The notes under the pieces: model-generated | The model's database searches: none | Told to the model about the DNA's origin: nothing | Seen by the model: the letters and a program-made list of their open reading frames with translations, nothing else | DNA from: Irregularibacter muris | GTDB taxonomy: Bacteria > Bacillota > Clostridia > Eubacteriales > Garciellaceae | Direction of reading: 5' to 3' | Assembly: GCF_024622505.1 (NCBI RefSeq) | Contig: NZ_JANKAS010000007.1 | Span: forward strand, 111,776 to 175,775 | DNA length: 64,000 nt | Shown here: positions 40,805-49,935 of the stretch, one piece after another | Layout: each line of letters opens with the position of its first letter | Position numbering within the stretch: position 1 is the stretch's first letter | Translations under genes and position numbers: made by a program

Positions 40805-43276
40805 ATGGCAACTTATCAAGCAACAAATGCGTGTACATGGCGTAATGGTAGCTGGATCGCAGGTGTAACGGATTATGTTCGGCAAGGGGTTTATCCTGAT
40901 GCTAATAATTATGAGAACGTGGGCGCTATGCTGTTTGACCTTGCCAGCATCCGGAATACTTACGCAAACTATTATCCAACATCGGCCAGCATTCACCTTG
41001 TCAGAATAGCTGCGGGTGATTGGGGCTCCGCCAGAACCATGACGCTGTATGCAGGAAATGCTTCTGGCATGCCAGCACCCAGTTCCAGCACCAGTGTGTC
41101 CGGGAGCAGGCCCACGAAGGTTACCTCCGGGTATAACTACACCGTTTCAGCCGGACAAGGCGCAAAAGATATCGCCATTTCTACCGCGCTCATAGATTCC
41201 ATCGGTAGTGGTGCCAGCAACTGCCTATTCATGGATGCAGGCTCCAGCACCTTAAACTACATGGGCTTTGGTGCAAGGGACAACTTAAGCCAGATTGTAC
41301 TGACTATTAACTGGGCAAGCCGTACAACCGCTTGCAGTGCTCCAACTTCCTGCTCATTAAATGCGACCCTCTCGGAAGGCAATGTCACACTATCATGGAG
41401 TGGTGCATCGGGCGGAATAAATAACTCAATATCTTCCTATGAGATACAATACAGCGATTCCGCCGACAATGTCACATGGGGAGCATGGACAGCTCTGACC
41501 ACTGTAACAACAACAGCCACTAGCGGCAGCGCTTCTGTTGCGCCGCCTTCGACGCGAGGTAATTATCGTAGGTTCCAGGTACGAACACGTGGTACTGCAG
41601 GAGCAAGCTATTATTCGGGCTGGAAGGTTTCGACGAATTCCGTCCGTAGAAATACGGTACCAAGTCCGGCAACCACTGCAGTCGCTTCACCATCAAACTA
41701 TAGCGACGAAACCATTACGCTGACATGGAGCGGAGCTTCCGGTGGAACAAGTGCCATCAAGGGATATCAGATTGCCAGTAGAACATCCATGGATAACAGT
41801 ATATGGAGTTCATGGAACGTTCTTACCACTCTAACACTCTCGGCAAGCGGCGGTAGTTACAACCCGAATGTATCAAGAATTCCAGGAACTTATACTCAAT
41901 TCGGCATTTGGACGATAGATACTCTTGATGTTTACTCTTCAGAGGTTGTCAGTAACAGCATCTACTGCGATATTACTGCCTGCGTAGCGCCGACCGCTAG
42001 CTCAGTAAGCGCAACGTTGGCCGAAGGAAACATAACCCTTTCATGGAGCGGAGCAGCCGGTGGTGCGGGAAATGCCATCACATCTTATGAGATACAATAT
42101 AGTGATTCGATAGATAACAGCACATGGGGAGCCTGGACAGCACTGACTACGGTGTTCACTTCAGCGACAAGCGGCAGTGTAATCGTAAGTCCACCGATTA
42201 CACGCGGGAATTACCGCCGATTCAGGGTAAGAACACGTGGCGCAGCTGGTGAGAGTTTCTACTCAGATTGGACTGTTTCCAGCAACACAGTCCGCAGAAA
42301 TACACTGCCTACGCCACCGACTTCCTTTACTGCCGCTCCTGCCATTTACGAATCCAGCACCGTAACTCTTACATGGAGCGGAGCAATACCTGGAACCAGT
42401 GCTATCAAGCAGTATGTCATTCAGCGTTCAACTTCAACGGACGGGATTAACTGGTCGGCATATGAGGCTCTGACAATCGTCGTTACAAGTGCAACCTCTG
42501 GGACATATATAGCGAATGCTTCTCAGATAGCTGGAATGTATACCCGCTACCGTATCAGCGTAACCGATACATTGGATGCAGTTTCTGCTTATGTAGTCAG
42601 CGGTACAGTAAAGAAAAACAGTCCACCGACTGCCCCAGCAATCGTGTGTCCCGTATCTGGCAGCTCCAGTTGCAATACCGCCCCGCGTTTTATGATAACA
42701 ACGGGCATTGAGCCAGATGGTCAAACACAGATTGTAGAAGTGAAAATCGACACGGGCGTTTGGATTAACAGCGTAGATAACCCTGAGATGTTTTCCGTAA
42801 GCGGCTATCTGGGCAATGGTGCAAAAACTGTGTATCAATCCGTAGCGCTGGCCGCAGGGAACCATACTGTGACCGTCCGCTGCATTGATAGTGATATTGA
42901 GTCTTCAAGTCCGGAGGTTATGCGTACTTTTACTGTATTGCCACCGCTATTTGAGACGATCACTGCGAACGAAACACATGTAAAGGCAATTCATATCCAG
43001 ATGCTCCGAACTGCTGTAAATACAGTACGGAGCTATTACAATCTGTCTCAGGTGACTTGGAGTGAGGAGATTGTTGCTGGAAAGAGCACCATCAAAAACT
43101 GGCCTTTCCACATCACAGAGCTTAGAAAAGCTATCGAGTCGGTTATTACAATAGTGAACAGCTTTGATCCCTCGTCTACTTTTGATATCCCGCCCATAAC
43201 ATGGCTACCCATTGGAACTGGGCGACCAAAAGCGGATGTGATGCAACAGATTCAAGATCTGATCTTGGAGCTTTAG
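40805..43276 (+). CDS. Tail fibre with duplicated Fn3-like modules
   Basis: The 823-residue protein has an N-terminal domain (about residues 1-175), then four Fn3-like beta-sandwich modules in an A-B-A'-B' order: A near residues 178-282, B 283-393, A' 394-498, B' 499-602. A and A' are about three-quarters identical (both contain SYEIQYSDS, WGAWTALTTV and TRGNYRRF). The C-terminal part (about 605-823) holds one more beta domain and a helical tail. Fn3 repeats in phage fibres bind surface glycans. Duplication of a module pair is direct evidence of recent internal recombination. AGTGAGGTGAAT precedes ATG 40805. Confidence 0.8.
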   Translation: MATYQATNACTWRNGSWIAGVTDYVRQGVYPDANNYENVGAMLFDLASIRNTYANYYPTSASIHLVRIAAGDWGSARTMTLYAGNASGMPAPSSSTSVSGSRPTKVTSGYNYTVSAGQGAKDIAISTALIDSIGSGASNCLFMDAGSSTLNYMGFGARDNLSQIVLTINWASRTTACSAPTSCSLNATLSEGNVTLSWSGASGGINNSISSYEIQYSDSADNVTWGAWTALTTVTTTATSGSASVAPPSTRGNYRRFQVRTRGTAGASYYSGWKVSTNSVRRNTVPSPATTAVASPSNYSDETITLTWSGASGGTSAIKGYQIASRTSMDNSIWSSWNVLTTLTLSASGGSYNPNVSRIPGTYTQFGIWTIDTLDVYSSEVVSNSIYCDITACVAPTASSVSATLAEGNITLSWSGAAGGAGNAITSYEIQYSDSIDNSTWGAWTALTTVFTSATSGSVIVSPPITRGNYRRFRVRTRGAAGESFYSDWTVSSNTVRRNTLPTPPTSFTAAPAIYESSTVTLTWSGAIPGTSAIKQYVIQRSTSTDGINWSAYEALTIVVTSATSGTYIANASQIAGMYTRYRISVTDTLDAVSAYVVSGTVKKNSPPTAPAIVCPVSGSSSCNTAPRFMITTGIEPDGQTQIVEVKIDTGVWINSVDNPEMFSVSGYLGNGAKTVYQSVALAAGNHTVTVRCIDSDIESSSPEVMRTFTVLPPLFETITANETHVKAIHIQMLRTAVNTVRSYYNLSQVTWSEEIVAGKSTIKNWPFHITELRKAIESVITIVNSFDPSSTFDIPPITWLPIGTGRPKADVMQQIQDLILEL

Positions 43277-43294
43277 ACATAATACAACCAATAG

Positions 43295-43323
43295 CGCTCT
43301 CGTAATATGCGGGAGCGTTTTTC
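43295..43323 (+). terminator. Terminator after the tail fibre gene
   Basis: CGCTCTCG (43295-43302) pairs with CGGGAGCG (43310-43317, one wobble) and is followed by TTTTT. It lies between the fibre and the holin gene and may reduce readthrough into lysis genes until late. Confidence 0.75.
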
Positions 43324-43356
43324 TATACACAAATTCATGAAATGGAGGTATTTCAT

Positions 43357-43797
43357 ATGAAAGAGATTTGGAATTGGATACAGCTGGTTTTTGCTGCTGT
43401 AGGTGCTTTTCTTGGGTGGTTTCTCGGTGGGCTGGACGGATTCCTTTATGCGCTCCTAGCATTTGTCGTCATTGATTATGTAACAGGAGTGCTCTGTGCC
43501 ATTGTAGATAAAAAGCTGTCCAGTGAAATCGGCGCGAAAGGTATCTTCAAAAAGGTGCTTATTTTTGCATTGGTGGGTGTAGCGCATATCCTTGATACGC
43601 AGATACTGGGTAGTGCTGGGGACAATGGTGGTGTCCTTCGGACAGCAGTAATTTTCTTCTACTTGAGCAATGAAGGTGTGTCTATTTTAGAGAATGCCGG
43701 ACATATTGGGCTACCAATACCTGAAAAACTCAAGGAGGTTCTAAAACAGCTACATGGGCGTGATGATGAGCCCCCTAAGTCAGGTGATGGAATATGA
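43357..43797 (+). CDS. Phage holin
   Basis: A 146-residue membrane protein of the phi-LC3/toxin-secretion holin type. It has hydrophobic segments at about residues 5-25 (LVFAAVGAFLGWFLGG), 28-50 (LYALLAFVVIDYVTGVLCA) and 65-90 (VLIFALVGVAHILDT), then a charged C-terminal tail. DYVTGVLCAIVDKKLSS is the family's recognisable stretch. Holins make the membrane lesion that lets the amidase reach the wall. ATG 43357 has TGGAGG upstream; the frame to 43342 is rejected. Confidence 0.87.
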   Translation: MKEIWNWIQLVFAAVGAFLGWFLGGLDGFLYALLAFVVIDYVTGVLCAIVDKKLSSEIGAKGIFKKVLIFALVGVAHILDTQILGSAGDNGGVLRTAVIFFYLSNEGVSILENAGHIGLPIPEKLKEVLKQLHGRDDEPPKSGDGI

Positions 43798-45164
43798 TTG
43801 ATTTAACTAAAGCAGCAACCGTGTTCATCGGTAGACGAGGGGAACACTACTTTCGCCACCTTGAGTTTGACGTTTCCAGTTTGTTAGATGGCACTTACCC
43901 CGGAGCAGCCCTAAATGCTATATACAAAAGACCTGATGGTATTGCATACCCTGTGATCACAACTTATGCCGATGGAGTCCTTACATGGTCGCCCAGCGCA
44001 ACGGATACACTGCTAGTCGGTGTCGGTCAGCTGGAGATAAGGGTTACTTATGGCAATGTGGTTGGAAAAAGCGTTCGGATACTGACCATCGTCGAGGAGG
44101 CCCTTGCAGACGGTATCGCTGAACCACCCGAGCCGCCAGCACAGGAATGGCTCAATCAAGTGCTTTCTGCCTTAGCTGAACTGGATATTGATGAGATAAA
44201 TAATCTGCTAAATCTCACTTATAATCTGTTAAACACTACACACGACTTGGTCGAAGATACGCGCGACAATCTGTATATGAGGACTGGGGTTCTCCTGAAC
44301 CATTCGCATCCGATAGAAACTGCCACAGCACCGGATATGATAAGCCGAAGAGCGTCCATCACATTTAATGGCATCACGAATGGCAACACCGTAGTAATCA
44401 GCACGGTAACATATACCTTTGTTACGGCTTTGGGTAGCCCTGCCGCAAACAATGTGCAAGTGTTAATCCAGGACACCCTCCGCAATACCGTCAAGAAACT
44501 TGCCGAAGCTATAAGGGGTATCCAAGATGTAGCGAACATTGCTTATGGGTCAGGAATATCATCAAACCCGGCTTGCACAGGCTATTGGACTAGTCAAATT
44601 TTCTCCATTGGTGATGTTACTATTCCTTCTGGTGAGAGTCTATTTTTGTTGGAAAGAACAGAAAATGCTACGACAGCATTGACCCTTACCTCTACTGCAA
44701 CAGCTATTATCAACGCATTCACCAGAGCAAGCTATTTGAGATATGTGTTGAGCGGTAATGCTACCGGTGCGGGCGGGATTAATAGTGTCCGAGGACCTTT
44801 GCACACATTATTGCCCATTGGTAGTGTGGTTATAGGTGGACAGGGCGGGTTGCTTTATCCGACGGCTTATGATTGTCATTTGGTTACCCTTTGCCGTCAA
44901 TCGGATACAAGTGAAAAAGAACTAGACTTATATATATCAAATGATGAAGTGAACTTTACCAGAATCTCACGCAGCACCCCTATCGGTGCTGATAGTTCAA
45001 ACGCTGGGTTGCATATTCATATTCAAATGCGTCAAAGCCGAGTGCCTTCTGGATATGGGCTGTATATCAGTATGGGAAGTGATGGCACATCGGCGAGTGC
45101 TTTCTGCGATTTGAAGTTTACCTACCACCTATACCCTGTCAGTCTTGCAACAACCAACATTTAA
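43794..45164 (+). CDS. BppU-like baseplate or receptor-binding protein between holin and endolysin
   Basis: The 456-residue protein starts with a domain (residues 1-105, TVFIGRRGEHYFRHLEFDVSS) like the N-terminal Ig-like domain of BppU/YqxH baseplate upper proteins. A short linker with PPEPPAQEW and a helix (LNQVLSALAELDIDEINNLL) follows, then a beta-rich C-terminal region of ~270 residues without a motif I recognise. Placement between holin and amidase suggests a shuffled module. It overlaps the holin gene by four bases and precedes the amidase by 16. Confidence 0.6.
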   Translation: MIDLTKAATVFIGRRGEHYFRHLEFDVSSLLDGTYPGAALNAIYKRPDGIAYPVITTYADGVLTWSPSATDTLLVGVGQLEIRVTYGNVVGKSVRILTIVEEALADGIAEPPEPPAQEWLNQVLSALAELDIDEINNLLNLTYNLLNTTHDLVEDTRDNLYMRTGVLLNHSHPIETATAPDMISRRASITFNGITNGNTVVISTVTYTFVTALGSPAANNVQVLIQDTLRNTVKKLAEAIRGIQDVANIAYGSGISSNPACTGYWTSQIFSIGDVTIPSGESLFLLERTENATTALTLTSTATAIINAFTRASYLRYVLSGNATGAGGINSVRGPLHTLLPIGSVVIGGQGGLLYPTAYDCHLVTLCRQSDTSEKELDLYISNDEVNFTRISRSTPIGADSSNAGLHIHIQMRQSRVPSGYGLYISMGSDGTSASAFCDLKFTYHLYPVSLATTNI

Positions 45165-45180
45165 ATTAGAGGTGATTTTA

Positions 45181-45885
45181 ATGAATTTACGGAAGTTAAT
45201 ACTTACGAATAATGCCTGCTTCAAAGCAGGCAAAACAATAATTCCCAAAGGCATCATGGTACACTCTACCGGGGCAGATAACCCATGGCTGAAGCGCTAT
45301 GTTGGCCCGGATGACGGCTTGCTCGGAAAGAACCAATACAACAATAATTGGAATCAAGAAAAGCCCGGCGGCCGTCAGGTTTGCGTTCATGCCTTCATCG
45401 GCAAGCTGGCAGATGGAACAATCGCCACATATCAGACTTTGCCGTGGAACCATCGAGGCTGGCACGCTGGGGGAACTGCAAACAATACACATATAGGATT
45501 CGAGATTTGCGAGGACGGTCTTTCGGACAGCACCTATTTCAACAAGGTGTACCGGGAGGCCGTTGAACTTTGTGTATTTCTTTGTAGGGAGTTTGGTCTC
45601 ACTGAAAAAGATATTATCTGCCATAGCGAAGGATATAAGCAAGGTATCGCCAGCAATCATGGTGATGTACTGCATTGGTTTCCTAAACACGGTAAGTCGA
45701 TGGATACTTTCCGCGCAGATGTAAAATCCGGTCTTTCCTTTGCCGCTTCGGTCGAGACGACCACACCGAAGAAATACTATCGGGTCCAACTTGGATCGTT
45801 TTCTGTTAAGGCGAATGCAGATGCCATGCTCAGCAAGGTCAAGGCAGCTGGCTTCACCGATGCCTTTATTAAATACAGCGAATAA
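45181..45885 (+). CDS. N-acetylmuramoyl-L-alanine amidase endolysin with SPOR-like domain
   Basis: The 234-residue lysin has a type 2 amidase domain: GIMVHSTG with zinc ligand His28, VHAFIGK near 65, GWHAGGTANNTHIGFEI near residue 88 and CHSEGYKQGIASNHGD near residue 142. The C-terminal ~38 residues (KKYYRVQLGSFSVKANADAML and so on) match a SPOR-like peptidoglycan-binding repeat. It cuts between the glycan and the stem peptide. ATG 45181 has GAGGTG upstream. A terminator follows. Confidence 0.9.
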   Translation: MNLRKLILTNNACFKAGKTIIPKGIMVHSTGADNPWLKRYVGPDDGLLGKNQYNNNWNQEKPGGRQVCVHAFIGKLADGTIATYQTLPWNHRGWHAGGTANNTHIGFEICEDGLSDSTYFNKVYREAVELCVFLCREFGLTEKDIICHSEGYKQGIASNHGDVLHWFPKHGKSMDTFRADVKSGLSFAASVETTTPKKYYRVQLGSFSVKANADAMLSKVKAAGFTDAFIKYSE

Positions 45886-45895
45886 CAATCAGTTT

Positions 45896-45940
45896 AATGC
45901 CTATCGAGAGATTCGTCTTTCGGTAGGCATTATTTTTTTT
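45896..45940 (+). terminator. Strong terminator after the lysis genes
   Basis: AATGCCTATCGAGAG (45896-45910) pairs with CTTTCGGTAGGCATT (45917-45931, wobbles near the loop) and is followed by a run of T residues to 45940. It ends the late operon. Confidence 0.9.
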
Positions 45941-45946
45941 GCTTTT

Positions 45947-45979
45947 TTCGTTCATTCGGCTGATTTCTGTCCTGGGACT
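45947..45979 (+). promoter_or_regulatory. Phage regulatory element, copy D (plus strand)
   Basis: TTCGTTCA (45947-45954), 13 bases, TGTCCTGGGACT (45968-45979), then GTTAGAGGG. A GAGGG/CCCTC hairpin (45984-46009) lies downstream as in copy B, followed by CTCGGAAAG, also as in copy B. It would drive the SHOCT gene and the recombinase block. Confidence 0.75.
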
Positions 45980-46026
45980 GTTAGAGGGTGTTAATTGATA
46001 TGTTCCCTCGGAAAGAGGTCGAGAAA

Positions 46027-46242
46027 ATGAAATTAACAAAATTAGAAGCCGTTGAATCCATAAAGTATGAAGCAGAAAAGCCTACAGAGGCTTCACTTAA
46101 AAATGAGCACGATTATTTGGTGGCAGAAAAACTTACAAAAAAGCTCTTGGAAAGGGGTCTTATAAGCCAGAGTGAATTTGACAAGATCATGGCCAAAAAC
46201 CGCGAAACTTTCTCTCCGTTTTTAGCGGAGATTATGCCCTAA
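46027..46242 (+). CDS. Small SHOCT-domain protein
   Basis: A 71-residue protein ending in a SHOCT-like helix pair (KLLERGLISQSEFDKIMAK), preceded by a Lys/Glu-rich N-terminus. SHOCT modules are short helical segments common in mobile-element proteins, and they serve as oligomerisation or adaptor pieces. ATG 46027 follows AGAGGTCGAG. Homologues of this type sit before serine recombinase genes in Clostridia elements and may act as recombination directionality factors, which is my inference. Confidence 0.6.
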   Translation: MKLTKLEAVESIKYEAEKPTEASLKNEHDYLVAEKLTKKLLERGLISQSEFDKIMAKNRETFSPFLAEIMP

Positions 46243-46247
46243 AAGAC

Positions 46248-46276
46248 TTGATAAATAAGGCATTTAGAGTGATGTA
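46248..46276 (+). promoter_or_regulatory. Repeated promoter-like element, copy 3 (TTGATA-N17-GATGTA)
   Basis: TTGATA (46248-46253), 17 bases, GATGTA (46271-46276), then TAGTACTGCGAGAAAG. The spacer again ends AGAGT. It stands 29 bases before the first recombinase gene, linking that gene to the amidoligase cassette through copies 1 and 2. Confidence 0.7.
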
Positions 46277-46304
46277 TAGTACTGCGAGAAAGGAGGTTGA
46301 GACA

Positions 46305-47864
46305 ATGAAACGGATAACAAAGATTGAAGCAAATGAGAAACTGCAGAAGGCACCTAAAAAACTGCGTGTTGCTGCCTACGCTCGTGTTTCAACAGATAGT
46401 CGCGAACAACTCGTCAGTTTGGATGCTCAAAGAAGTCATTATGAGACCTGCATTAAGAGCAATCCCGACTGGGAGTATGTCGGACTTTACTATGATGAAG
46501 GCATATCCGGTACAAGCATGGCTAAGCGTGATGGACTTATCAAAATGCTTGATGATTGTGAAGCCGGTAAGATTGACTTTATTATTATCAAATCCATCAG
46601 CCGCTTTGCAAGAAATACCACAGAGTGCCTTGAAGCGGTTAGGAAGCTTATAAAGCTAAAAGTGTTTATTTACTTTGAGAAAGAAAATATCAACACCGGA
46701 GATATGGAGAATGAGCTGCTGCTTACGATTTTTAGCAGCTTGGCAGAAAGTGAGTCTATTTCCCTTTCGGAGAATGAAAAATGGTCCATCGAGAAGAGGT
46801 TTCAAAACGGAACATACATTGTTGCCTCTCCGCCTTATGGGTACAAAAACGAAGATGGCTTGATGGTGATCAATGAAGATGAGGTTGATGTAGTAAGGTA
46901 CATTTTTGCAGAATGTTTAGCTGGTAAAGGTGGTCATGTAATCGCTAGGGATCTTAATGATAAAGGAATCCCAACCAGGCGAAAAAGAGAATGGACTCCG
47001 GGCACAGTAAATGCGATCCTTCGAAATGAAAAGTACAAAGGTGATGTGCTTTTTCAAAAAACATTTACCGATGAGACTTTCGTTAGGCATATCAATAATG
47101 GTGAGAAGGCACAGTACTATGTTACTGAGCACCACGAAGCGATAATCAGTGTTGAGGATTTTGAAGCGGCGCAGGCCATGATTGACCAGCGCTCCAAAGA
47201 CATGAAAATCAAGCAAGGCGATGTAAAGTATCAAAACCGCTATCCCTTTTCTGGAAAAATTGTTTGCGGCGAATGTGGTGCTACTTGGAAAAGGAGAACG
47301 CATAGCGAATCGAAAGTAAAATATTACGCTTATGCCTGCAACACACATCTTAAGAAAAAAGACCAATGTAGCATGCAGTTTATACGCGAAAAAAGTTTTG
47401 AAGTGGCTTTTTTGAATATGATCAATAAGTTGGCATTTACTAAGAAGGTGTTGTTGCAGCCGCTACTTGCAAGTCTTAAAGCCATTAGCCAGGAAGCAGC
47501 AATTGCTCGAATTAATAAGTTGGAAGCGGCTCTTGAGACCAATTTCAACAAAAGGCAGCAGCTTATGAATTTATTTGCGAAGGAATATTTAGAGCCAGCC
47601 GTTTTCAACGATCAGAATTCAGGTCTTCTTGCTGAGGCTAAAAATTTAAGTGATGAAAAAGAAGCACTATATGCTTCGGTGAATCATGAGTACGAGCATG
47701 TTGAAGCTTTGAATAAACTCATCAAGTACGTCAACAGCTCAAAGCTTTTTACTGAATTTGATGCTGATGCATTTGAGGAGCATGTGGATTACATTATCGT
47801 TTTCAAAAGATATGAAATAGGTTTTGTATTAAAGTGTGGATTAACGCTAAGAGAAAGGTTGTGA
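46305..47864 (+). CDS. Large serine recombinase 1
   Basis: The 519-residue protein has the resolvase-type catalytic domain with YARVSTDS near residue 22 (nucleophile Ser) and [11 protein letters not shown] near residue 97, a recombinase domain (FVAGKGG-like, GIPTRRKREWTPGTV near 225), a zinc ribbon (CGECGATWKRR and CNTHLKKKDQC) and a C-terminal coiled coil. Large serine recombinases integrate and excise phages and transposons without extra factors except a directionality protein. It has its own promoter-like element. ATG 46305 follows AAGGAGG. Confidence 0.93.
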   Translation: MKRITKIEANEKLQKAPKKLRVAAYARVSTDSREQLVSLDAQRSHYETCIKSNPDWEYVGLYYDEGISGTSMAKRDGLIKMLDDCEAGKIDFIIIKSISRFARNTTECLEAVRKLIKLKVFIYFEKENINTGDMENELLLTIFSSLAESESISLSENEKWSIEKRFQNGTYIVASPPYGYKNEDGLMVINEDEVDVVRYIFAECLAGKGGHVIARDLNDKGIPTRRKREWTPGTVNAILRNEKYKGDVLFQKTFTDETFVRHINNGEKAQYYVTEHHEAIISVEDFEAAQAMIDQRSKDMKIKQGDVKYQNRYPFSGKIVCGECGATWKRRTHSESKVKYYAYACNTHLKKKDQCSMQFIREKSFEVAFLNMINKLAFTKKVLLQPLLASLKAISQEAAIARINKLEAALETNFNKRQQLMNLFAKEYLEPAVFNDQNSGLLAEAKNLSDEKEALYASVNHEYEHVEALNKLIKYVNSSKLFTEFDADAFEEHVDYIIVFKRYEIGFVLKCGLTLRERL

Positions 47865-47868
47865 GATT

Positions 47869-48285
47869 ATGCCAATTCCATATGGATACAAAATTGAGAA
47901 AGGCAAAGCGGTCATAGATGAAGTTCAAGCGGAGCAGGTTAGGATGATTTACAAAGGTTATCTCTCCGGCCTCGCCTACGTTGCTGCAGCAGAGGCCGCT
48001 GGGCTTACGCTTCTACATCCAGGTGTAAAGAAAATGCTACAGAATAAACGCTACCTTGGTGATAAGTACTATCCGGCGATCATCGATCAGGAGACTTTTG
48101 ATAGAGCAGAAGCCGAACGCATCAAACGGCAGAGAAGGCTTGGTAGAGTATTTGCGGATAAGCCGGTAGAGGAATGCAAGCCAGCGACAAAATTTACGAT
48201 GCCGAAAGCAGGAAAGATATTCATTGATCCATTTAAACAGGCGGAGTACATCTACAGCTTGATAGAAAGTGAGGTGGAGGTATGA
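47869..48285 (+). CDS. Recombinase-domain-only protein (middle gene of the triad)
   Basis: This 138-residue protein starts directly with [14 protein letters not shown], the beginning of the DNA-binding recombinase domain, and contains [18 protein letters not shown], which aligns with the NEKYKG/NEKYIGD part of its neighbours. The serine catalytic domain and zinc ribbon are absent. It begins four bases after recombinase 1 and overlaps recombinase 3 by four bases, so it is maintained in the operon rather than decaying. A third short partner of this type is known in some Firmicutes elements; a role as accessory DNA-binding subunit is likely. Confidence 0.75.
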   Translation: MPIPYGYKIEKGKAVIDEVQAEQVRMIYKGYLSGLAYVAAAEAAGLTLLHPGVKKMLQNKRYLGDKYYPAIIDQETFDRAEAERIKRQRRLGRVFADKPVEECKPATKFTMPKAGKIFIDPFKQAEYIYSLIESEVEV

Positions 48286-49856
48286 TCTCCTTAGCGAGTA
48301 ACGTAACGGTTATTCCGGCAAAGAAAACCATCGGGACGCAGAAAGCAACCGACAAAAAGCAGAAAACCAGAGTCGCAGCGTACTGCCGAGTCAGTACCGA
48401 CAGCGATGAACAAGAAACTAGCTACGACGCCCAGATCCAGCATTACACCTCATATATTGAAAGTAATCCGGATTGGGTACTAGCCGGAATTTATGCGGAT
48501 GATGGCATATCTGGAATGAATACGAAGAAGCGCGATGAGTTCCAGCGCATGATAAACGACTGCAACGACGGCAAAATAGATATGGTGATTACCAAGTCCA
48601 TCAGCCGGTTTGCAAGGAATACGGTGGATTGTCTGAATTATACCAGAGCCCTTAAAAATAAGAACATTGGCGTCTACTTTGAAAAAGAAAATATCAATAC
48701 GCTCGATGCCAAGGGTGAAGTGCTAATGACAATTATGGCTTCGCTTGCACAGCAAGAAAGTGAGTCATTGTCGGCCAACGTTCGTCTGGGCTTGCAGTTC
48801 CGATACCAACAAGGAAAAGTTCAGGTCAATCACAACTGGTTCCTTGGATATACCAAAGATGCAGACGGTCACCTCATCATTGATCCAGAGCAAGCCGAAG
48901 TCGTGAAGCGCATTTATAGAGAGTACCTTTCCGGTAAGAGCTTCTTACAGATAAAAAGGTCTCTTGAAGCTGACGGAATTCTAAACGGTGCTGGTAATGA
49001 AAAATGGCATGAAAGTAATATAAAGCAGATACTTACAAACGAGAAGTATATCGGAGACGCTTTGCTCCAGAAGACTTATACGGTGGATATTCTTGAAAAG
49101 AAGCGTGAAGCTAATAAGGGTCAGGTTCCTAAGTATTATGTAGAGGACAGCCATGAAGCTATTATTCCAAAGGATATCTTCCTAAAGGTACAGGAGGAAA
49201 TCGCAAGACGCGCAAATCTTACTAAAGGCACCACAAAGCGCAAACGAATCTATAGTGGCCGTTACGCTTTATCTGGAATAGTTTTCTGCGCATACTGTGG
49301 CGACATCTTCCGCAGAATTAAATGGAACAATCGCGGGTGTAAGTCCACCGTTTGGCGCTGTGTCAGCAGGGTTGAAAAAGACGGCCCTGATTGCCCGGCA
49401 AGAACTGTTCACGAGGAAATGCTACAGGAGGTAGTAATTAAGGCTATAAACGAAGCATTCCGTGAAAAGGAAGCAATCCTGCCACTTTTGCGAGAGAATA
49501 TCGAGAGTAGCCTTGAGGAAGTCACCTCAAATCAGATTGCAGCAATTGATGAACAAATGAAGTCAATGCAGCAGGAGCTAATGGCAACCGTTAATTCAAA
49601 GAATACCGGTGATGAGCTTGGTCTGGAGATTAGAAGGCTGCGTGATGAGAAGCAGGCCCTTCAAAATGAGCAGGCATCTCGACAGGATCTGAAAACACGA
49701 ATCGATGAGCTGATGAGTTTCCTTAATGACCTTCCTTGTGAGCTAACTGAATATGAGGAAGACTATGTGAGGACTCTCCTGGAAAAGATAACGGTTTACG
49801 ACGACCACATCATAGTTGAATTTAAGTCCGGAATTGAAATCCAAATTGACGAATAA
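48282..49856 (+). CDS. Large serine recombinase 3
   Basis: The 524-residue protein has [17 protein letters not shown] near residue 36 (catalytic Ser), [12 protein letters not shown] near residue 107, a recombinase domain with [14 protein letters not shown] near residue 250, a zinc ribbon (CAYCGDIF ... CPAR) and a coiled coil near residues 410-480. It is clearly a separate paralogue of recombinase 1, not a duplicate copy. The start ATG overlaps the middle gene. A terminator follows at 49874. Confidence 0.93.
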   Translation: MISLASNVTVIPAKKTIGTQKATDKKQKTRVAAYCRVSTDSDEQETSYDAQIQHYTSYIESNPDWVLAGIYADDGISGMNTKKRDEFQRMINDCNDGKIDMVITKSISRFARNTVDCLNYTRALKNKNIGVYFEKENINTLDAKGEVLMTIMASLAQQESESLSANVRLGLQFRYQQGKVQVNHNWFLGYTKDADGHLIIDPEQAEVVKRIYREYLSGKSFLQIKRSLEADGILNGAGNEKWHESNIKQILTNEKYIGDALLQKTYTVDILEKKREANKGQVPKYYVEDSHEAIIPKDIFLKVQEEIARRANLTKGTTKRKRIYSGRYALSGIVFCAYCGDIFRRIKWNNRGCKSTVWRCVSRVEKDGPDCPARTVHEEMLQEVVIKAINEAFREKEAILPLLRENIESSLEEVTSNQIAAIDEQMKSMQQELMATVNSKNTGDELGLEIRRLRDEKQALQNEQASRQDLKTRIDELMSFLNDLPCELTEYEEDYVRTLLEKITVYDDHIIVEFKSGIEIQIDE

Positions 49857-49873
49857 CTAAGCAATGCTAAATC

Positions 49874-49907
49874 ACCCGCAGCTCTTGTGTCAGAGTTGCG
49901 GGTTTCG
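49874..49907 (+). terminator. Terminator after the recombinase operon
   Basis: ACCCGCAGCTCT (49874-49885) pairs with AGAGTTGCGGGT (49892-49903) with one mismatch, followed by a short T-rich stretch (TTCGTTG). It separates the recombinase block from the next transcription unit. Confidence 0.65.
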
Positions 49908-49935
49908 TTGTTTATAAAACAATTAATGTGTAAAT

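Noticed and set aside
45196..45888. Minus-strand open frame of about 230 codons across the amidase gene
   Set aside because: The amidase on the plus strand has clear catalytic motifs and a good start; the minus frame is its shadow.
45995..46007. TTGATATGTTCCC near element D matches the IS21-like repeat at 57178
   Set aside because: Only 13 bases in an AT-rich context, and the flanks differ (CTCGG versus ACGAA). The stretch at 46005 is better explained as the right arm of the GAGGG/CCCTC hairpin.
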